DNA from: Clostridium sp. HBUAS56010
Lineage (GTDB): Bacteria; Bacillota; Clostridia; Lachnospirales; Lachnospiraceae
Assembly: GCF_007115105.1 (NCBI RefSeq)
Contig: NZ_SULJ01000002.1
Location: 182,190-246,189, forward strand
Direction: 5' to 3'
Length of the DNA: 64,000 bases
The translations under genes were made by a program, and so were the position numbers. Shown piece after piece: positions 52,927 through 60,930 of this stretch (within the stretch, counting starts at the first letter, position 1; every line of letters begins with the position of its first letter). The notes under the pieces were generated by a model, which saw only the letters and a program-made list of their open reading frames with translations, did no database searches and had not been told where the DNA came from.

Positions 52927-54303
52927 TTACAGCCGTCTGCGTTTCAGCCAGATCACCAGCCCGGTTAAAAGAGTTGCTGCCGGAATGACAAAGACGAATA
53001 AGATTCCCCACCAACCGCCTCGTGTAACCGTATTATAAGGAACATCAAGACTTTTTGCCGGAATGGACACATTGGCTACATCGTCATAGTTTGCAGTCAC
53101 CGCATTCATGAAAATACTCAGATTACTCAGATTTGTAAAACTGGTATTTAAATTCTCATCAATTAACGTAGGTGTACTGAATAAAGTAAGCCGGGAGGTG
53201 CCGGAATCCAGTGTCTTTTCCGCAACAGCACCCAAAAGATAGGTGCCTTTTGTCTGTTTATCAGCCGTAACCATCATACCGCCGTCACTGGTTTCCATAA
53301 ACGGGGTAACCTTCACCCCAGCCGGAAGATTCTGTAGCTGGGTAATGGGAGCAGACTGCAGTACAAGAGCTGCCAGTTTCCGGTCAATATTATCAGTCAC
53401 ATCACTTCCAGAGGGAAAGGCAGGAAATATATAATAGGGATTGTTCTGGTAAAAATTCTTGGTATCGGCAACAAGACCATTTTCAAGATTTAACCCATAT
53501 TCATTGAACAGATCCCTTAAATTAGGACGTTCCTTTTCTGAATAACCGGCAAATACCATAAGATTGCCTCCCTTATCCAGGAAATCGGAAACCATCTTCT
53601 TCTCGTCGTTGGCAAGGTCTGATTCCGGTGCATTCATGAGAAGGAGTTCACAATCCTCTGGGATACTCCCGCTTGTCAGAAGATTTAAAGTAGTTACAGC
53701 AAGGTTAGACTTGGTAAGCTGATCCGTAACCGTGGCTCCAAGAGGAGCTTCCCCATGTCCCTCACTGACATAGATCTTTTTCTCCACCGCATTCATAACA
53801 TGAGAAATGGCACTGGTCAACTGCCCCTCCCCGTCAAACTGGGTCTCTTTGGACTGCCCATATCCATAATAAGCAGCTCCATCGTCCTGTATGATTTTTG
53901 TAAATGGAATGGATTCTGTCTTATTCGTAGCCTTACAGCTTACAAGCAACGTATCATCCTGTGCCTTTAGCTGATTAACCTGATCCGGATGAAGAACAGA
54001 ATCTATGTTCTCTACCTGGATATGGGAGGATAAATCCTTATAACGTTTTACAAAACTGGTGATCCGCTTATCAACGGCTGCCGGGTCCCCTACTACATAA
54101 ATTGTAATATCTTTATCCAGACCTTTCAGCAGATCTTTGGTTGTCTGTCCCAGGCTGTAGATCTGGCTGTTACTCATGTCCCACTGCCGTACTTTTTCAG
54201 GAAGGCGGCTGACAATCATGTTCAGCAAAATAACGGCTGCAATCACAATGATTGAAAGAATTGCTGCATATCCGCCTTTTTTTAATTTTCTGGTCATTTC
54301 CAT
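52927..54303 (-). CDS. GldG-like ABC-associated membrane protein
   Basis: A 458-residue protein with an N-terminal membrane helix (GGYAAILSIIVIAAVILLNM), a large extracellular domain (about 40-420; SQIYSLGQTTKDLLKGLDKD, YVSEGHGEAPLGATVTDQLT) and a C-terminal helix (GILFVFVIPAATLLTGLVIW) ending in RRRL. The domain is the DUF7088/GldG type, similar to intraflagellar-transport-like folds. In Bacteroidetes GldG partners GldA and GldF in gliding; in Firmicutes the same trio occurs without gliding and its cargo is unknown. It lies 4 bp after the permease. Confidence 0.88.
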   Translation of the reverse strand: MEMTRKLKKGGYAAILSIIVIAAVILLNMIVSRLPEKVRQWDMSNSQIYSLGQTTKDLLKGLDKDITIYVVGDPAAVDKRITSFVKRYKDLSSHIQVENIDSVLHPDQVNQLKAQDDTLLVSCKATNKTESIPFTKIIQDDGAAYYGYGQSKETQFDGEGQLTSAISHVMNAVEKKIYVSEGHGEAPLGATVTDQLTKSNLAVTTLNLLTSGSIPEDCELLLMNAPESDLANDEKKMVSDFLDKGGNLMVFAGYSEKERPNLRDLFNEYGLNLENGLVADTKNFYQNNPYYIFPAFPSGSDVTDNIDRKLAALVLQSAPITQLQNLPAGVKVTPFMETSDGGMMVTADKQTKGTYLLGAVAEKTLDSGTSRLTLFSTPTLIDENLNTSFTNLSNLSIFMNAVTANYDDVANVSIPAKSLDVPYNTVTRGGWWGILFVFVIPAATLLTGLVIWLKRRRL

Positions 54304-54307
54304 CCTC

Positions 54308-55174
54308 CTAACTCCATCTGCGTTTTTCTATGGACTGTACCGTCAAGAAAATCAACAGGAATATAATGCTGATGTACAATACCAGTCCGCCTGCATCAAA
54401 GATGGAACGGCTGGAAAAATTCTGGAACACATCGGTAACTGCCACCTTTTCCAACACTTTCACAAGTGCCCGGTCAAGCAATCCCCTTTTCAGAAAATAG
54501 ATTCCCAAAATAACGGCTGCACCAATTACTTCCAAAATCCCAGTCAGAAGATTATGGCTGGTAATCCTGTATACAAAAAACACTGCCAATGTCCATAAAA
54601 GAAAGAAACCAATGGCAGAACCAGAAGCAGTGGATGGCAGAAATCCCATCAGACTGGGCCATAAAAGCAACAGCAGAATAATACCAAAGGTTCCTACTGC
54701 AGCAATAATCTGGCTCTCTGTCAAAGAAGACACAAACATGCCAATGGCTATGTATACACATCCAAGAAGGAAAAATGCAAGTATGGAAGCATAATCTGCC
54801 TTTAAAAAAGCGGTGCCGTTCATCTTAATAATCAACGGGCAGACACTGGTAAGAAGAACCGGAACAGCAAATACAGTTACCATGGACAGATATTTTCCTA
54901 AAACCACCTGGACAACGGAAACGGGTGCCGTCAAAAGAAGCTGGTCTGTCTTTGTCTTTCTGTCATCTGCAAAGCTTCTCATGGTAAGTACCGGAATTCC
55001 AATCATAATAATGGTTACCATACCGGAAAGGGTATAGGAAAAGTACGGATACCCGCTCAGCATGTTATATGCCATGAAATAAATTCCGATAAACATTACA
55101 AGAAATGCAATAAAAACATACCCGGTCATCGACTGGAAATGGGATTTTAATTCTCTTTTATAAATTGCACTCAT
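54308..55174 (-). CDS. GldF-like ABC transporter permease
   Basis: A 288-residue membrane protein with six helices. It begins AIYKRELKSHFQSMTGYVFI, the amphipathic start of ABC-2 permeases of the GldF/NosY kind, and contains MLSGYPYFSYTLSGMVTIIM, RSFADDRKTKTDQLLLTAPV (the conserved cytoplasmic RxxxD region) and later FFLLGCVYIAIGMFVSSLTE. It overlaps the ATPase stop by four bases. It forms the membrane channel of the GldA/F/G-like system. Confidence 0.9.
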   Translation of the reverse strand: MSAIYKRELKSHFQSMTGYVFIAFLVMFIGIYFMAYNMLSGYPYFSYTLSGMVTIIMIGIPVLTMRSFADDRKTKTDQLLLTAPVSVVQVVLGKYLSMVTVFAVPVLLTSVCPLIIKMNGTAFLKADYASILAFFLLGCVYIAIGMFVSSLTESQIIAAVGTFGIILLLLLWPSLMGFLPSTASGSAIGFFLLWTLAVFFVYRITSHNLLTGILEVIGAAVILGIYFLKRGLLDRALVKVLEKVAVTDVFQNFSSRSIFDAGGLVLYISIIFLLIFLTVQSIEKRRWS

Positions 55175-56163
55175 TCCGCTTTTTCCTCCTCTCTCTCTTC
55201 TGATTCCTCTTCATCTACTTCACTGGTCAGCTCTAAAAATACTTCCTCTAAAGATGCTCTCTGGGATGTCATGGAACGAATGGGAAGCCGTTGATCTGCA
55301 AACGCAAAAAAGATCAGATCCCGAACATCCTCTCCGTTCTCACCCTGTTCTCCATTTAAACGGAAAGATACATTTTTTACGCCCTCTTCTCCACTTTCCT
55401 CTACAATCAGTTCCTCAATCTGAGAAATGGGATTTAAAGCGTTTAAGATGTCTTCTTTATCCGCCTTTACAAGCATTTCCATTCCCAAAGCCCCTGCCAT
55501 CTGGCGTTCCAGATTCTCCGGTGTGTCACTGGCGATTAATCTTCCCCTGTCAATAATCATGATATGGTCACAGACCGCACTGACCTCGGACAGGATATGA
55601 GAGCTTAGAATTACCGTATGATTTTTTCCAAGCATTCTTATGGTATCCCGGATCTCAATAATCTGCTTGGGATCAAGTCCCACAGTAGGCTCATCTAAAA
55701 CAATTACAGGTGGAAATCCCAGCACTGCCTGAGCCAGACCTACACGCTGTCTGTAACCTTTTGACAGATTTCGGATCAGCCGTCCTTTTACTTCCGTAAG
55801 TCTGGCAAGCTCCATCACTTCCTTCACCGCCTGCTCTCTGTCTTTTTTAGGAATTTTTTTTAATTCCGCTGCAAAAAACAGTTGTTCTTTTACGGTCATA
55901 TCCACATACAACGGGGGAATCTCCGGCAGATAGCCAATGCACTGTTTTGCCTTTTCCGGATCTTCCAGAATATTGTTTCCATTGATGAGAACATCTCCCT
56001 CTGTGGCACCGATATAGCCGGTCATAATATTCATGGTGGTTGACTTTCCTGCACCATTTGGTCCCAAAAAGCCATAGATCTGCCCATCTTCAATTGTAAA
56101 ATTCAAATGGTCTACCGCCAGATGACCGCCGTAATCCTTTACCAGGTTTCTGACTTCAATCAA
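55171..56163 (-). CDS. GldA-like ABC transporter ATPase
   Basis: I place the start at TTG 56163, seven bases after ACAGGAGG; the frame extends to 56205 without a site. The 330-residue product has Walker A GFLGPNGAGKSTTMNIMTGY, Q-loop YLPEIPPLYVDMT, signature NLSKGYRQRVGLAQAV, Walker B VIVLDEPTVGLDPKQI and the H-loop VILSSHILSEV. A C-terminal region with a long acidic tail (SEVDEEESEEREEEKAE) follows. It heads the operon. A perfect 8-bp inverted repeat sits 36 bp upstream. Confidence 0.93.
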   Translation of the reverse strand: MIEVRNLVKDYGGHLAVDHLNFTIEDGQIYGFLGPNGAGKSTTMNIMTGYIGATEGDVLINGNNILEDPEKAKQCIGYLPEIPPLYVDMTVKEQLFFAAELKKIPKKDREQAVKEVMELARLTEVKGRLIRNLSKGYRQRVGLAQAVLGFPPVIVLDEPTVGLDPKQIIEIRDTIRMLGKNHTVILSSHILSEVSAVCDHIMIIDRGRLIASDTPENLERQMAGALGMEMLVKADKEDILNALNPISQIEELIVEESGEEGVKNVSFRLNGEQGENGEDVRDLIFFAFADQRLPIRSMTSQRASLEEVFLELTSEVDEEESEEREEEKAE

Positions 56164-56198
56164 CGTTCTCTCCTCCTGTTCTTTTTCGCATATTTGCG

Positions 56199-56220
56199 TT
56201 CCCACTTAGATTAGTGGGAA
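56199..56220. promoter_or_regulatory. 8-bp inverted repeat before the GldA-like operon
   Basis: TTCCCACT (56199-56206) and AGTGGGAA (56213-56220) are perfect complements with a six-base spacer, just upstream of the operon's ribosome site. It may be an operator or a leader hairpin. Confidence 0.45.
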
Positions 56221-56301
56221 ATTGTGAAAAATCTGTGATATAAATTTGTTGATTTTGTGATGAAAGTATGAATTATCTCGACAAAATATGCAAAAAGAAA
56301 A

Positions 56302-56327
56302 ACCCAGACAGCTTATGCCGCCCAGGT
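56302..56327 (-). terminator. Terminator after the OGG-type glycosylase gene
   Basis: ACCTGGGCGGC and GCTGTCTGGGT pair over 11 positions with several G-U pairs around ATAA; TTTTTC follows on the minus strand, five bases past the gene's stop. Confidence 0.6.
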
Positions 56328-56331
56328 CTTT

Positions 56332-57216
56332 TCAAATAGAAGAAAGTGGTTCTTTCTTCGCCATGTTATTTACTTTATAATAGAACATGTATTGCTGAAG
56401 AATTCCTGCATATCCCTGATACCGTTCGAGAGGAAAGCCTTTTGGATAATAGGATTCCAGAATCTGCTTCACATGAGTATCTATGGGGAAAGCACCTACA
56501 TGATGAAGTCCGAATAAGCAGATGCAGTCCGCAACCTTTTTTCCAATGCCATATTGATCTGTGAGCATTTTGTGAGCAGTCTCATATTCTGCAGTTTTTA
56601 ATTCACGAAGCCATGCCTGTCCCTTTTCATCGCTTAAAAATTCGCCCATGGACAACACATATTTGTCCCGGTATCCAAGCCCCAGCCCAGACAGCAGTAA
56701 AAGCCCAGCCTCTTTGACCGCCTCTGGTTTTGGGAAGGCATAATACATCCGCTCTGTCTCTCTCAGACTCCCATCTGAGGAACAGACAAAACCGGTTCCG
56801 CTCTTCTTTTCTCCAAGTTCCGTACAAAGCGTCTCAACACTTTTACGGATGCGGGCAATGTTATTATTCTGGGAGACCAGAAACGTAAGAATCATCTCCC
56901 ACAGATCCTGCTTTAAAATTCTTACTCCCCAGCCCCATTTCATGGCTTCTTTCAGATAAGCATCGTCAGAAGCAACCTGGTTTTTATAATTCCCGTAATT
57001 GGTTCCCAAATCAAAATATTCCGCCCAGAAGCCATGAAACTCTGCCTCTGAACAGGAAAAAGCAAAGGATTCCCCTTCCTTTGATGCCTCCACATAATTC
57101 TCACCGGCAGCGATGGTGAAGATGTCATTTTGTTCTTTTCTTTTGTTCATGCGGAAACACTGTCCAGACCTGGCAATCTGCTCTAAGTCCATATCCTTTA
57201 TCTCAATCCGGTACAT
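56332..57216 (-). CDS. OGG1-type 8-oxoguanine DNA glycosylase/AP lyase
   Basis: The start ATG 57216 follows TTGGAG; the open frame to 57258 overlaps the HAD gene and lacks a site. The 294-residue enzyme has the OGG N-terminal domain (QIARSGQCFRMNKRKEQNDI), then WEMILTFLVSQNNNIARIRK and the HhH-GPD hairpin YGIGKKVADCICLFGLHHVG followed by AFPIDTHVKQIL. The lysine of GKKVADC and the Asp of PIDTHV are the Schiff-base nucleophile and activator. It removes 8-oxoguanine from DNA. It is the last gene of a five-gene run. Confidence 0.9.
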   Translation of the reverse strand: MYRIEIKDMDLEQIARSGQCFRMNKRKEQNDIFTIAAGENYVEASKEGESFAFSCSEAEFHGFWAEYFDLGTNYGNYKNQVASDDAYLKEAMKWGWGVRILKQDLWEMILTFLVSQNNNIARIRKSVETLCTELGEKKSGTGFVCSSDGSLRETERMYYAFPKPEAVKEAGLLLLSGLGLGYRDKYVLSMGEFLSDEKGQAWLRELKTAEYETAHKMLTDQYGIGKKVADCICLFGLHHVGAFPIDTHVKQILESYYPKGFPLERYQGYAGILQQYMFYYKVNNMAKKEPLSSI

Positions 57217-57235
57217 GATACATTTCTCCAATTCT

Positions 57236-57862
57236 TTATGTAAGCGGCTGACCCTCATTTAACTGCGACAGATATTCTCTTAACAGACCAATATCTCCGT
57301 CTGCAAAGCAATACCCATCCATTCCGCATGCCCTGGCTCCTTCAATATTCATAGGAAGATCATCAATAAAGAAACATTCCTCTGGTTTCAGTTTAAAACG
57401 TTCAAATAAGTGAAGGTACATCTCTTTTTGCGGTTTGATACATTGTACCTCTGCTGAGAAAAGAATTCCATCAAAGTGTTTGATTCCCGGAATCATCTGA
57501 TAACAGGTAAGAAGACGGACGGAGGCATTGGAACAAAGATAGATTCCAAACCCCTGATTCTTTAGCTCCTCTACCAGTACCCCCATGGCTTCATTCGGCA
57601 TCATGTTATATTCATGCCAATGATTGAAACAAAGGGCAGCCATTTCTTTTGCATGGTCTGTCTCCAGACGCGCCTGCATTCTCTTTAATGCCTCTTCTTC
57701 ACTCATAAGACCCATATCGAGAAACAGCCACTCCTGGGAATCAAACACGGAAGCTGTCACTGCCTTTCTTTCCGTTTCATCCTCTATAAAAATACGGCAG
57801 ACTTTGTCGCCTTCATAATCTACCAGCACTCTTCCCATGTCAAATACAATATTTTTAATCAT
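57236..57862 (-). CDS. HAD-family phosphatase (DxGxV type)
   Basis: A 208-residue HAD enzyme: motif I NIVFDMGRVLVDYEGDKVC, motif II YLCSNASVRL, motif III Lys in VQCIKPQKEMYLHLFERFKL, motif IV FFIDDLPMNIEGARACGM. The helical cap lies between residues 15 and 90. It hydrolyses small phosphorylated metabolites; specificity is unknown. Its DMG motif has Gly at the second-Asp position, common in the YihX/epoxide-hydrolase-N-like branch. It sits between the Gre factor and the OGG gene. Confidence 0.87.
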   Translation of the reverse strand: MIKNIVFDMGRVLVDYEGDKVCRIFIEDETERKAVTASVFDSQEWLFLDMGLMSEEEALKRMQARLETDHAKEMAALCFNHWHEYNMMPNEAMGVLVEELKNQGFGIYLCSNASVRLLTCYQMIPGIKHFDGILFSAEVQCIKPQKEMYLHLFERFKLKPEECFFIDDLPMNIEGARACGMDGYCFADGDIGLLREYLSQLNEGQPLT

Positions 57863-57879
57863 TCGTTTTCTCCCATGGA

Positions 57880-58383
57880 TCAGTAACTTCTCAACTGGTC
57901 ACTGCCATCATCCTTCGTATTCTCCAGTCGTCTGACCACCACATAGTATCCAGTATTTTCATCCACCTTTACATATACCCTGTCCCCTACTTTATGCCCC
58001 ATAATGGCACTTCCCAAAGGGGACTCAGAACTGATCAGCCCCTTTATGGAATTGCCTCTGACGGTTGTAACCAGTTTATAGGTTTCGATTTCATCATCCT
58101 CTTCAAAATACAGATCTACCGTATTATAAAGACCGATCTCATCTTCACTGGACTCATCGGATATAACCTGTGCGGTCTTAATTAGCCGCTCCAGGTAACG
58201 AATTCTGCTTTCATTCTGGTTCTTGTCCTTTTTTGCCGCATGATATTCAAAGTTTTCACTTAAATCGCCATGGGCTCTGGCTTCCTTTACTGCCTCCAGA
58301 GCCTCTTTGCGGACCACCAGTTTCCGGTGCTGAATCTCTTCCCTGATCTTTTTTATGTCATTTTCCGTTAATTTATCGAACAC
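57880..58383 (-). CDS. GreA/GreB-family transcription elongation factor
   Basis: The 167-residue protein has the coiled-coil N-terminus of Gre factors (LTENDIKKIREEIQHRKLVV; KEARAHGDLSENFEYHAAKK, with the acidic tip DLSEN that stimulates RNA cleavage by RNA polymerase). Its C-terminal FKBP-like domain ends with GDRVYVKVDENTGYYVVVRR. It lets stalled polymerase restart. The acidic tip is intact, so it should be active. It may be a paralogue of the main GreA, since it is not next to lysS as often seen. It lies in an operon with repair and phosphatase genes. Confidence 0.9.
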   Translation of the reverse strand: MFDKLTENDIKKIREEIQHRKLVVRKEALEAVKEARAHGDLSENFEYHAAKKDKNQNESRIRYLERLIKTAQVISDESSEDEIGLYNTVDLYFEEDDEIETYKLVTTVRGNSIKGLISSESPLGSAIMGHKVGDRVYVKVDENTGYYVVVRRLENTKDDGSDQLRSY

Positions 58384-58403
58384 TTCTCTATTCCTTCCAA
58401 CCC

Positions 58404-59720
58404 TTAACTTGTCTTTGGATCTTCTGCTGTCTTCTCCGATGATTTCTTTTGATAATGAGATAAAAGCTTATCCAGATAAATGGATTTAAACTGCTTACTG
58501 GCTAACGCCTGCTTTAGAGGAGGAAGCTTTAAAATGGCGGCAAATAAAGCTGCCATTGCCCTGTGATTGGCAAATGCCTGATTATCAAATACCAGATTCT
58601 GGAGTGTTCCCTTCTCAATTGCCTGAAGAACAAACCGGTGTGTGCTGTTTACCGGTGTTATAATCTGCTTTGGTCTGCGTTTTAATTCAATCGCCTTGAC
58701 GCCGCAGTTTCTCGCACAGACTCCGCAGCCCAGACAGATTTCTTCATCAACCACGGCTTTTTTCTTCCCATCGCTTCCTGTTTCCATGGAGATGGCTAAC
58801 ACAGGACAGACAGTTTCACATTTACCGCACCCCACACAGGAATCCGCCGATATATGAGGCAGGTAATTGGTGGTTGCCACAGGCTGCATGGGACTGAATT
58901 TTCTTGCTGCCTGCAATGCCTCACAGCAGCAGCCACAGCAGTTGCACATGAATGCCGGATGTTCCCGCACATTTTCTCCGATCTGAACCAGGTTACTGGC
59001 ATAAGACCGTTCCAGGGCATCCAGTGCTTCTGCTTTGGAAACCAGCTTCGTATATTCCCCGTGTTCAGAAAGAGAACGGGCCACATTGTCAAAGGTCAGA
59101 CACACATCCCATGGTGCATCAATCTCACAGGGATGTCCTGCATGAGACATCTTATGTCTGCAATAACACAGACCAAGTCCAATGTACTTTGCCTCCTCAA
59201 TGATGTGGGTAGCTCTCTCATAATCCAGAATATGATTGGTCTTTTCATTGGTAAGAACCGGCTCCTGTACATAGACCCTTCCCAGTTTTGTCTCTGTGAC
59301 AAAGAATAGATCTTTTATAAAATCTTCTTCCACATTCATGTATTGATAATACAATTCACCTAAGTATTTCTGGTCGATGTCTCCTCTGGTCCGCATCAGA
59401 GCAAATTCTATAAAACCTGCCATGGGCGGCGGCATAACAAATTTACGCACTCCCTCATGCCAGGAATCTACCAGAAGAGCTTTTTCGCAAAGATGTTCCA
59501 GCAGTTTTTCTGCCTTGTATTCTGTTGTCCCCCAGATCTTAGCGGCCTTTTTTGCCGTAAATGGACGTACCGGAAGGAGGGATACCCACTTCGCCTCTTT
59601 TTCCGTGTACAAAACCTGAAGAATCTTATAAAGCGTCTCTGACGCAGGCGCCCCTTGTGTAAACCAGTTGATGCGGTCACTTAAATTCAAGTACGCATCA
59701 CGGGTTGTCAGATGACCCAT
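58404..59720 (-). CDS. 4Fe-4S dicluster protein with cysteine-rich centre
   Basis: The 438-residue protein has a winged-helix-like N-terminus (about 45-85), a middle with GLGLCYCRHKMSHAGHPCE (184-199) and a dense cysteine patch CNCCGCCC (259-266). Two ferredoxin motifs follow: C295-C298-C301-C305 and C329-C332-C335-C339. The last cysteines therefore hold two 4Fe-4S clusters, and the patch may bind another. It is a cytosolic electron-transfer or sensory protein. The N-terminal helix-turn-helix plus clusters could make it a redox-responsive regulator, which is inference. It lies 15 bp after the methyltransferase-like gene. Confidence 0.85.
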   Translation of the reverse strand: MGHLTTRDAYLNLSDRINWFTQGAPASETLYKILQVLYTEKEAKWVSLLPVRPFTAKKAAKIWGTTEYKAEKLLEHLCEKALLVDSWHEGVRKFVMPPPMAGFIEFALMRTRGDIDQKYLGELYYQYMNVEEDFIKDLFFVTETKLGRVYVQEPVLTNEKTNHILDYERATHIIEEAKYIGLGLCYCRHKMSHAGHPCEIDAPWDVCLTFDNVARSLSEHGEYTKLVSKAEALDALERSYASNLVQIGENVREHPAFMCNCCGCCCEALQAARKFSPMQPVATTNYLPHISADSCVGCGKCETVCPVLAISMETGSDGKKKAVVDEEICLGCGVCARNCGVKAIELKRRPKQIITPVNSTHRFVLQAIEKGTLQNLVFDNQAFANHRAMAALFAAILKLPPLKQALASKQFKSIYLDKLLSHYQKKSSEKTAEDPKTS

Positions 59721-59735
59721 ATCTCATTCCTTCTT

Positions 59736-60713
59736 TCAGACTGTTTTTTTGGCAATGACCTCCATACGGCCGTATGTAGTTCCTACACAGCGATAGGATT
59801 CAATGGATAATCCACAGGTCTGTGCCAGAACCTCCAGTCCTTCCCTGGTAAAGCAGACCTCATTGACTTCCTGCTTCCATATGGGAGTTCCCTTTTTTTC
59901 CAGATTGTGAAGATATTTGTCCAGATCCAGACAATCAAACCACAATATTCCGTCTTCCTCCAGATAATCCAGGGTATGAACGAAAATATCCCTGACATCT
60001 CTGGTTTTTGGAAACTGGTCCAGAATCACAGCACAATAAGTTCCTGTTACTATTCCATCCTGAAATTCCTCCAGGGATACAGCCTTTAAAGAGTATCCTG
60101 CCTTTTCTGCCTCTTTATATAATTGACTTCTTTTGTCACCGATAAACAGCATGACTCCCTCTGAAACAAATCTTCCCACATCAGCCAGTAACCGTTCACA
60201 GCCTGCTTTGGTGCGGCGATGCTTTTTCTTCTCTTTTAACAGACGGTCCTGCTCTCTTGCAAGGTAATAATTCTGGCATTCCCTGCATTTCATAAAGATC
60301 CGAACCGGTTTTTGCAGGCTTTCTCTTTCGGCACCTCCCTCCGCATAAAAAAGAGCACTGTAATGGGGAGTCCCTTTTCCTCCGCAGACAGGACAGATCT
60401 CCAGTTCTTCCGTCATCAAATTACGGATCTCCTTTAATGCAGAAAAATACCACCGGTAAAGCCTGTCTTTAAACTCATGGTCGTAGACAAACAGCCAGTT
60501 CTTTATGATCTCTGCCATCCATCTGGTCTCGTGAATCACGGACTGATCCCCCTGCATCTCTTTTAAATTTCCAACCAGAGCCATAAGTCCTGAAACAGCA
60601 TCTTCCTTCAACCGTTCATTCCCCCGTGATGTCATAAGATGCTCAACCCCTTCCACCACACTGCTGCACAGATTCACCATTGTCACCAGTTGATTCATTC
60701 TGCCTGTTGTCAT
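59736..60713 (-). CDS. Zinc-finger protein with SAM-methyltransferase-like C-terminus
   Basis: The start is ATG 60713, seven bases after AAAGGA; two upstream ATGs lack proper spacing. The 325-residue protein has a helical N-terminus (about 1-100), a zinc site made of CPVCGGKGTPHYSALF and KCRECQNYYLAREQD, and a C-terminal Rossmann-like part with GVMLFIGDKRSQLYKEAEKA, VILDQFPKTRDVRDIFVHTL and EEDGILWFDC, the pattern of class I methyltransferases. The SAM glycine loop is weak (FIGDK), so it may be inactive. I do not recognise a named family. It is the first gene of the run ending in OGG. Confidence 0.7.
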   Translation of the reverse strand: MTTGRMNQLVTMVNLCSSVVEGVEHLMTSRGNERLKEDAVSGLMALVGNLKEMQGDQSVIHETRWMAEIIKNWLFVYDHEFKDRLYRWYFSALKEIRNLMTEELEICPVCGGKGTPHYSALFYAEGGAERESLQKPVRIFMKCRECQNYYLAREQDRLLKEKKKHRRTKAGCERLLADVGRFVSEGVMLFIGDKRSQLYKEAEKAGYSLKAVSLEEFQDGIVTGTYCAVILDQFPKTRDVRDIFVHTLDYLEEDGILWFDCLDLDKYLHNLEKKGTPIWKQEVNEVCFTREGLEVLAQTCGLSIESYRCVGTTYGRMEVIAKKTV

Positions 60714-60835
60714 AACCATTTCCTTTCTTTTCGGACCTCGTCCATACATACCTTACTATATTATCATTTTTAGAGGGGAAAATGCAAGTCACAATCCGGG
60801 AAACAGTCTGGCAAAAATCGTTTCTCCAAAAGAAT

Positions 60836-60859
60836 AACACCAGAACAAGGTCTGGTGTT
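60836..60859 (-). terminator. Terminator after the [FeFe]-hydrogenase-like gene
   Basis: AACACCAGA (60836-60844) pairs with TCTGGTGTT (60851-60859) perfectly over 9 bp with a 6-base loop; TATTCTTTT follows on the minus strand. Confidence 0.55.
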
Positions 60860-60930
60860 AAGCATGGAAATTGTATCTTAATTGATCCATTTCGTTTCTC
60901 TGTGTGCTGATTGAAATGGTTTTATGATTT

